Positions 12,720 through 17,746 of a DNA stretch of 17,746 nt are shown in pieces (within the stretch, counting starts at the first letter, position 1; every line of letters starts with the position of its first letter). The stretch comes from Bacteroidales bacterium (GTDB taxonomy: Bacteria > Bacteroidota > Bacteroidia > Bacteroidales > UBA3663). A program made the position numbers and the translations under genes. The notes beneath the pieces are model-generated. The model was not told the origin of the DNA. It worked only from the letters and a program-made list of their open reading frames with translations, and searched no databases. The stretch spans positions 1 to 17,746 of the forward strand of contig JAEDEY010000040.1 of assembly GCA_016293065.1 (NCBI GenBank). Direction: 5' to 3'.

Positions 12720-14777
12720 TCATTCTTCATAACCAGGGTTCTGCGTGAGGTTCGGATTCAGCGTTATCTGGTTGAGCGGAACCTGCTCCAGGTAATACTT
12801 ATCGAGCCATCCTGCACCACTGGCGAGAGGACCTGGGTAGGTATATATCCATCCGCTGCCCGAGGTATTTGGGTCGGCAGAACCTGTCTTTTCTATCTGA
12901 TTGTTATCTACGAAATTGCCTGTATATGTGCCTGTGCCGTATGGCAGATTCTTAGCAGTGACCCATGCTCCGCATGGCTGGCGGTTGATGAAGTAAGGAG
13001 CCTTGTGCCATCGTTTCACATCGTAGAACGACATACCTGTACCCATAAGCTCCACAAGTCGCTCGCGGCGTATTTCCCAAAGCACTGGATCTACAGCATA
13101 GTTGGTTTTGCTGTCATACTGTGCGGTCCAAGCTGATGTTCCCTTGTCGCGCTTCGGATCCCAGTTCTCGTCAATCTGCGCCACCACCATCGGTGCCACA
13201 CCACTGCGCTCGCGCAGCTTGTTGATGGTCATATCAGCCACCTTCTGGTCGAACTTTCCAAGTTCCCAAGCTGCCTCTGCATAGTTGAGCAACACCTCGG
13301 AGATAAGGAAGACAGGCTTGTCGGAAGTCTGATAGGTCTTGTTCAGACCCTTCTCCCACGATGTGTAGCTCTTCCAGAAGTAGTAGCCAGTGAGACAACG
13401 CATATAGTTGTCGGTCTGGCTGTACTTGGTGATGTTTGGAGCCGAATGAGACATCGAGTTGGTGTGGTTATGACCTGGCAGTCGCTTGCTGCCTAAGCTT
13501 GGGTCGCCTCCTCCGTCATAGCACTTGATGTTTGGGCCGAAATAGTCAATATATCGGCGGAACTTCACCGAGTCGTCGGCTGTGATGACATAGCTCTTGC
13601 CATTGAGTTTCTCGCCTGGTCGCCAGAAAGTCCACTGCGCGAAAGTATTGACATTGTCGGGATTGGCAAACTTGCCTATCTTAGCCTGAACTGGAGGCTC
13701 GAAGGTAATAGGCAGACGAGGGTCACGGCCATCGAACACATCCCAGAGGTCGTGTCCTTCGCCACCCTTATAGCCCGACTCGCTGTTGGAGATAGGTCGG
13801 CCATTCTGCATCAGATACAGGTCGATAGTGGCTTGAGGCGCGTCGGTAGTATGAGCTGCCACATGGACGAAATCGCTGAAGCGGTGGGTCAGCACACCAT
13901 CGACATACTGCTTGAACAATATCACACCCGGTGCACCAGTCAGGTCTTCTGTGGTATATTCATTGTCGAAGCCTGCTGCTGGATAATGGTCGTTGCCATT
14001 GCCCTTATATAGTTCGGGATAGGCTTGCATGAGTTCGCCCGACACCTTGAGGCATTTCTCAAGATAGGTCTTGTAGTCTTCGTTCAAGCCATGATACTTA
14101 GCCCACGTTGCCTCGCGAAGGAGGAATCGGCTCAGTGCGGCACGGCACACGTCGGCAGTCACCGTATTGTCGCCGTCGGCTTTGCTGTCGCCTATGTTGT
14201 CGATGGCATATTCGAGTCGTTCGATGATGCTGTTGGCAACCTCGCCTCGCGGTGTGCGTTCGCCGTATGCCTCTGGGCTCTCGTCGGTCAGCACAGTAGT
14301 GATATATGGTATGTCGCCATAGCGTGCCACCAGTTCCATGTACCACCATGAGTGGAAGAAATAGCCCACCGAGCGCCAGTGTCTCTGCTGTTCTTCGGTC
14401 AATGCTCCATCTTCGAGATGACTGAGCATGATGTTGATCGAGCGTATCGACGAGAAATCCCAGTTGTTGCTTGCCGTCACAGTGTTGATGGTCTGGTAGG
14501 CGTATGGGTTCTTCCAGAGGTCACGGTCGGTCATCAGTCCGCTGTAATGGTCGCTCAGGTACTGTCCGTTGTTGTGATAGTAAGCACCGCTGTTGTTGGT
14601 CATGATGCGTCCGTCGGTAAACAGTCCGTAGCACTTGTACATATATGCACGGAAGTTGTCATACGACGTGAAGGCGTTGCTCTCGACGAGTGAGCCAACC
14701 GGCTCACGTTCCATGAAACTGTCATTGCATGAAGTCAATGCCAGTCCGAGGCTGATTATATATAGTATTTTCTTCAT
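12720..14777 (-). CDS. SusD/RagB-like outer-membrane glycan-binding lipoprotein
   Basis: SusD-like proteins cap the SusC barrel at the cell surface and capture oligosaccharides. From the ATG at 14775-14777 it has 685 residues, at the long end for the family. Residues 1-17 are a lipoprotein signal with the lipobox ALTSC, so Cys17 is the lipidated residue of the mature protein. Family features include the N-terminal helix pair with NFRAYMYKCYGLF (41-53), SVGYFFHSWWYMELVARYGDIPY (split around 136-158), the TPR-like segment EVLLNYAEAAWELG (494-507), INKLRERSGV (518-527) and WEIRRERLVELMGTGMSFYD (567-586). A longer reading adding 23 residues upstream would overlap susC and lacks a signal sequence, so it was rejected. 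The gene starts 14 bp after the susC stop and is surely in its operon. No carbohydrate enzyme follows it, and the ligand is not predictable. Confidence 0.94.
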   Translation of the reverse strand: MKKILYIISLGLALTSCNDSFMEREPVGSLVESNAFTSYDNFRAYMYKCYGLFTDGRIMTNNSGAYYHNNGQYLSDHYSGLMTDRDLWKNPYAYQTINTVTASNNWDFSSIRSINIMLSHLEDGALTEEQQRHWRSVGYFFHSWWYMELVARYGDIPYITTVLTDESPEAYGERTPRGEVANSIIERLEYAIDNIGDSKADGDNTVTADVCRAALSRFLLREATWAKYHGLNEDYKTYLEKCLKVSGELMQAYPELYKGNGNDHYPAAGFDNEYTTEDLTGAPGVILFKQYVDGVLTHRFSDFVHVAAHTTDAPQATIDLYLMQNGRPISNSESGYKGGEGHDLWDVFDGRDPRLPITFEPPVQAKIGKFANPDNVNTFAQWTFWRPGEKLNGKSYVITADDSVKFRRYIDYFGPNIKCYDGGGDPSLGSKRLPGHNHTNSMSHSAPNITKYSQTDNYMRCLTGYYFWKSYTSWEKGLNKTYQTSDKPVFLISEVLLNYAEAAWELGKFDQKVADMTINKLRERSGVAPMVVAQIDENWDPKRDKGTSAWTAQYDSKTNYAVDPVLWEIRRERLVELMGTGMSFYDVKRWHKAPYFINRQPCGAWVTAKNLPYGTGTYTGNFVDNNQIEKTGSADPNTSGSGWIYTYPGPLASGAGWLDKYYLEQVPLNQITLNPNLTQNPGYEE

Positions 14778-14791
14778 TGTGGGTCGATATG

Positions 14792-17746
14792 TTAGAATGT
14801 TACGTTGGCACCAAACGAGATGGTACGGTAGAATGGATAAGACCACGAGAGGCTCTCAGGGTCGTAGCCCTTAGGCAGAGAGGTGAATGTAGCGAGGTTT
14901 TCGCCACTCACATACAGGCGCACCTTGCTGATGACACGTGTTGCCTTGAGCCATTGCGTTGGCAGGCTGTACGACAGTGTCACGTTCTTGATGCGCATAT
15001 AGGCTCCGTTCTGCAGATACATATCCGAGGTGCGAGTGTTTGAACCCACGTTGTCGAGTTGTCCGTAGATGCGGAACAGCTTGGCATCCGGATTGGCAGC
15101 CACCATATAGTCGGGCGACTCAGGGTCGTAGCTCTTGGCTGTCCAATAGTCGGTCTGGTTGGAATAAAGTGGCAAGAAAGCACCTTCACTCTTGTTGGCA
15201 GCGAATGGGTACAGAGCAGCTCCCGAGAGCACCACGTCGCGCTTACCCACACCCTGAAGCACCATGCTGAGGTCGAGACCTCGCCACGACACACTGAGGT
15301 TGGCACCGAACTCATAGCGTGCGGTGCTGTTGCCGATTATCTTGCGGTCGCCTGGCTTGTCGAGGGTATTCTCGCCTGTGGTGATGATGCCATCGCCGTC
15401 GAGGTCGAGGAACTTAACGTCGCCTGGCTTTGGATTGGTGCCATTGATCGAGGTGACGCCCTCCTTGAGTATCCACTTGTCCTTGCGTGCCTGGTCGAGG
15501 TCAAAGTCTTCGATGCTATAGTATCCGTCGGCCTTGTAGCCCCAGATCTCGCCGAGCACCTGTCCGACATAGCGGCTGCCGAGATTGCCCGAAGCATTGT
15601 TGAACTTGGTAATCTTCGACTTATGGTCGTAGAGATTGAATCCCACACGATAGCTGACGTCACCAATGTTGTCGTGCCAGTTGAGGCTGAGTTCCCATCC
15701 GCGTGTCTTCATGTCCGACACATTCTGCAATGGTGCGGCTGCTCCCACTACTGATGGAAGTTCGACGCCGTTACCCAACATGCCAGTAGTCTCACGGCTG
15801 TACCAGTCGAAAGTCATGCTCATGCGGTTGCGCAGCAAATTGAGGTCGATACCTATGTCGAAGGTGTTGACAGTCTCCCATGTATAATTGGCTCGGATGA
15901 GACCAGGAGTAGAGATGATATTGACGAGCTGTTGCTTGTCGAGCCACACGCTGCTCTGGCTGATACCCATGCCAGCGATGTAACCATAAGGCGCAATGTT
16001 CTGGTTGCCGATACTTCCGTAGGATGCTCTCACCTTGAAATTGTCGAGCCAGTCATTGGCCCATTCCATGAACTTCTCATTACTGATGCGCCATGCTCCC
16101 GAAACCGATGGGAAGAAGCCGAAACGATTGTTCTTGGGAAACTTGCTGCTTCCGTCGTAACGGCAGTTGACCTCAACGAGATAGCGTCCGAGGTAGTTGT
16201 AGGCCAGACGTCCGAAGGCACTGCGGATGGCATATTCAGAAGTACCCTCGACAAGGGTCTTCTCGCCTGTACCGCCCTGTACCGATGGCACCGACGATAC
16301 TGTCTGTCCCAACACCTGAGTGTTGAGATAGGTATAGAAGTTGTATTCCTGGTTGAAACCTGCCACAAGGCTGAAGCTATGTCCTTTCCACTTCACATCG
16401 TAGTTGGTGAAGAGGTTGAGCGCATTGTACTTCGTGGTCGAACTATTCTTCTTATAAACGTCCTGACCCTCGGCTGGTAGGGTGCGAATGGCGAGCTGTG
16501 CATCTGCCACGGTGTAACGTCCAGTGTATGAGCGATAGTCCATGTCTTCCTGCTGATAGGTGTATTCACCCGTGATACTCCATCCCTTGAGCGGTTTGAT
16601 GATCGAACGGAGGCTGATGCGAGGTGTGCTGGTCTGTTTCTTGTCGGCTGGCTGATAGAGACATGCGTTGCGTGGTGAGTCGATGAGCAAGTCTTCGGTG
16701 CTGCCGACTACCTCAGCAGGCATGTATCCTTCAGGATACCAGCTTGGCAGGCGAACCGAATAGACATCGCGGAAGACATTCATGATGCTGCTACGGTTCT
16801 GGGCAGTATAGAACACCGAAGCCTCCTGGGTGAACCATCGGTTGACATCGGCAGAGAGATATGCATTGAGGGTCTTGCGCGTGAGTGCATCCTTGTTGCT
16901 CACCATCGGTCCGTCCTCGTGGCTGTAGTTGCCCGAGATGCGATAACGCAGACGATCAGTACCGCCCGACACCGATACTCTCTGGTTATTGAGCACACCT
17001 GTCTCAAGCGCATTGCCTAAGACATCACTCTCTTGCAGAAAATAGACGGCTCCATCGCTGTCCTTATATATGCCGTTGCTATATGCTCCCTGAAGTGTGC
17101 CCTGACGAAACTGACTAAGGAGCTCACGCCAACGAGTGATGTCGCCATTGCCTGCCCAGTACTTAGAGCTGAAGCCTGCTTCCTGATAGGCATCCAGATA
17201 CTGGTCTAGCGAAGCATACTGCGGATTGGAGATTCGTGTCTCGAAACCTACGTTGAAGCTATAGTCGAGGTGGAAGTCCTGCTTACCCTTTGGACGCTTG
17301 GTTGTGACGAGGACCACGCCACCCGCGGCACGTGCACCGTATATGGCTGCCGAAGCGGCATCCTTGAGCACAGTAATGCTCTCTATATCATCGGGATTGA
17401 GGTTAAAAAGGTTACCCTCTGCATTGTCTATGAGTATGAGAGGTGATCCGCCATTCAGACTCAAAGTACCTCGTATGTTGAAGTTCTTGGGTTGACCTGG
17501 ACTCGAACCACCGGAGATGGATAAACCTGGAATCATGCCCTGAAGAGCGGCTCCCACACTGATGATTGGTCGATCTCCCAGGACATCTTTCATTGTCACT
17601 TGAGCCACCGAACCAGTCAGGTTGGCCTTCTTGCTCTGGCTGAAGCCAACCACAACAACCTCATCGAGATTGAGGCTGTCGTCGGCTTGAGTCGCCGCTA
17701 GATCCTGAGCGCTTATTGCCGTCACGGCAGATAATGCCACTCCTAA
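14792..17746 (-). CDS. SusC/RagA-like TonB-dependent outer-membrane receptor, N-terminus cut by window end
   Basis: This is the barrel partner of SusD, which imports oligosaccharides with energy from TonB-ExbBD. 984 residues are visible; the last in-window codons (Leu-Gly-Val) still belong to the hydrophobic part of the signal peptide, so only some 10-20 residues are missing and the GTG at 17738-17740 is not the start. The signal ends near AISA, and the TonB box NLDEVVVVGF follows within about 15 residues. The plug domain carries FNIRG (87-91) and the classic DIESITVLKDAASAAIYGAR (118-137), numbering from that GTG. The rest is barrel, with repeated aromatic/Gly strands and a final SFGANVTF. 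The protein lacks the usual CarboxypepD_reg-like N-terminal extension found before the TonB box in many SusC proteins. susD follows 14 bp after its stop. Confidence 0.94.
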   Translation of the reverse strand, partial: LGVALSAVTAISAQDLAATQADDSLNLDEVVVVGFSQSKKANLTGSVAQVTMKDVLGDRPIISVGAALQGMIPGLSISGGSSPGQPKNFNIRGTLSLNGGSPLILIDNAEGNLFNLNPDDIESITVLKDAASAAIYGARAAGGVVLVTTKRPKGKQDFHLDYSFNVGFETRISNPQYASLDQYLDAYQEAGFSSKYWAGNGDITRWRELLSQFRQGTLQGAYSNGIYKDSDGAVYFLQESDVLGNALETGVLNNQRVSVSGGTDRLRYRISGNYSHEDGPMVSNKDALTRKTLNAYLSADVNRWFTQEASVFYTAQNRSSIMNVFRDVYSVRLPSWYPEGYMPAEVVGSTEDLLIDSPRNACLYQPADKKQTSTPRISLRSIIKPLKGWSITGEYTYQQEDMDYRSYTGRYTVADAQLAIRTLPAEGQDVYKKNSSTTKYNALNLFTNYDVKWKGHSFSLVAGFNQEYNFYTYLNTQVLGQTVSSVPSVQGGTGEKTLVEGTSEYAIRSAFGRLAYNYLGRYLVEVNCRYDGSSKFPKNNRFGFFPSVSGAWRISNEKFMEWANDWLDNFKVRASYGSIGNQNIAPYGYIAGMGISQSSVWLDKQQLVNIISTPGLIRANYTWETVNTFDIGIDLNLLRNRMSMTFDWYSRETTGMLGNGVELPSVVGAAAPLQNVSDMKTRGWELSLNWHDNIGDVSYRVGFNLYDHKSKITKFNNASGNLGSRYVGQVLGEIWGYKADGYYSIEDFDLDQARKDKWILKEGVTSINGTNPKPGDVKFLDLDGDGIITTGENTLDKPGDRKIIGNSTARYEFGANLSVSWRGLDLSMVLQGVGKRDVVLSGAALYPFAANKSEGAFLPLYSNQTDYWTAKSYDPESPDYMVAANPDAKLFRIYGQLDNVGSNTRTSDMYLQNGAYMRIKNVTLSYSLPTQWLKATRVISKVRLYVSGENLATFTSLPKGYDPESLSWSYPFYRTISFGANVTF

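Noticed and set aside
14778..14846. Upstream start adding 23 residues to the SusD protein
   Set aside because: It overlaps the end of susC, and the extension would bury the lipoprotein signal.
15059..15754. 231-codon plus-strand open frame inside susC
   Set aside because: It is a shadow of the SusC barrel coding sequence.
1..17746. CRISPR array, insertion sequence, prophage or toxin-antitoxin genes
   Set aside because: No regular repeat-spacer array, terminal inverted repeats with a transposase, or phage or toxin family proteins were seen on either strand.

Overview
The window looks like chromosomal DNA from a Bacteroidales bacterium, most likely a Prevotella-type member of the Prevotellaceae. 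The reasons are a SusC/SusD pair, several promoters matching the Bacteroidetes -7 element TAnnTTTG (some with a -33 TTTG box 19-20 nt upstream), the absence of strong Shine-Dalgarno sequences before most genes, and a carboxyspermidine-type polyamine gene set. No phage, insertion sequence, CRISPR or integration signature was seen, and base and codon use look even throughout.

Layout. At 1-593 (minus) lies the N-terminal part of PRPP synthetase (prs), cut by the window edge. At 775-2478 (minus) is a cytoplasmic GH13 alpha-amylase-family enzyme whose stop codon sits inside its own terminator hairpin. A tRNA-Leu(UAA) with promoter and terminator follows at 2658-2742 (plus). The block 2806-7403 is a spermidine module: nspC (minus) diverges from speA and a carboxy(nor)spermidine dehydrogenase gene (both plus). 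From 7404 to 7586 there is a small promoter-to-terminator unit with no ORF, preceded by two 21-bp-phased direct repeats; this is the best candidate in the window for something undescribed, namely a small RNA. A secreted GH3 glycosidase follows at 7587-9779 (minus), then a 438-bp divergent intergenic region with dyads, an orphan FtsX/MacB-type permease at 10218-12641 (plus), and a SusD/SusC pair at 12720-17746 (minus; susC cut by the window end).

How the genes work together. SpeA makes agmatine from arginine. The dehydrogenase and NspC add an aminopropyl group derived from aspartate semialdehyde to putrescine, through carboxyspermidine, to give spermidine. The agmatine-to-putrescine enzymes are not in the window. 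SusC and SusD form an outer-membrane glycan importer of unknown substrate. The GH3 enzyme is probably periplasmic and works on oligosaccharides, and the GH13 enzyme is cytoplasmic and works on alpha-glucans; neither shares an operon with the SusCD pair within the window.

Limits. All function calls rest on reading motifs and family resemblance by eye, with no database search. Promoters, hairpins and the RNA candidate are pattern calls without expression data. Several gene starts were moved downstream of the longest possible ORF, with the reasons given in each entry.
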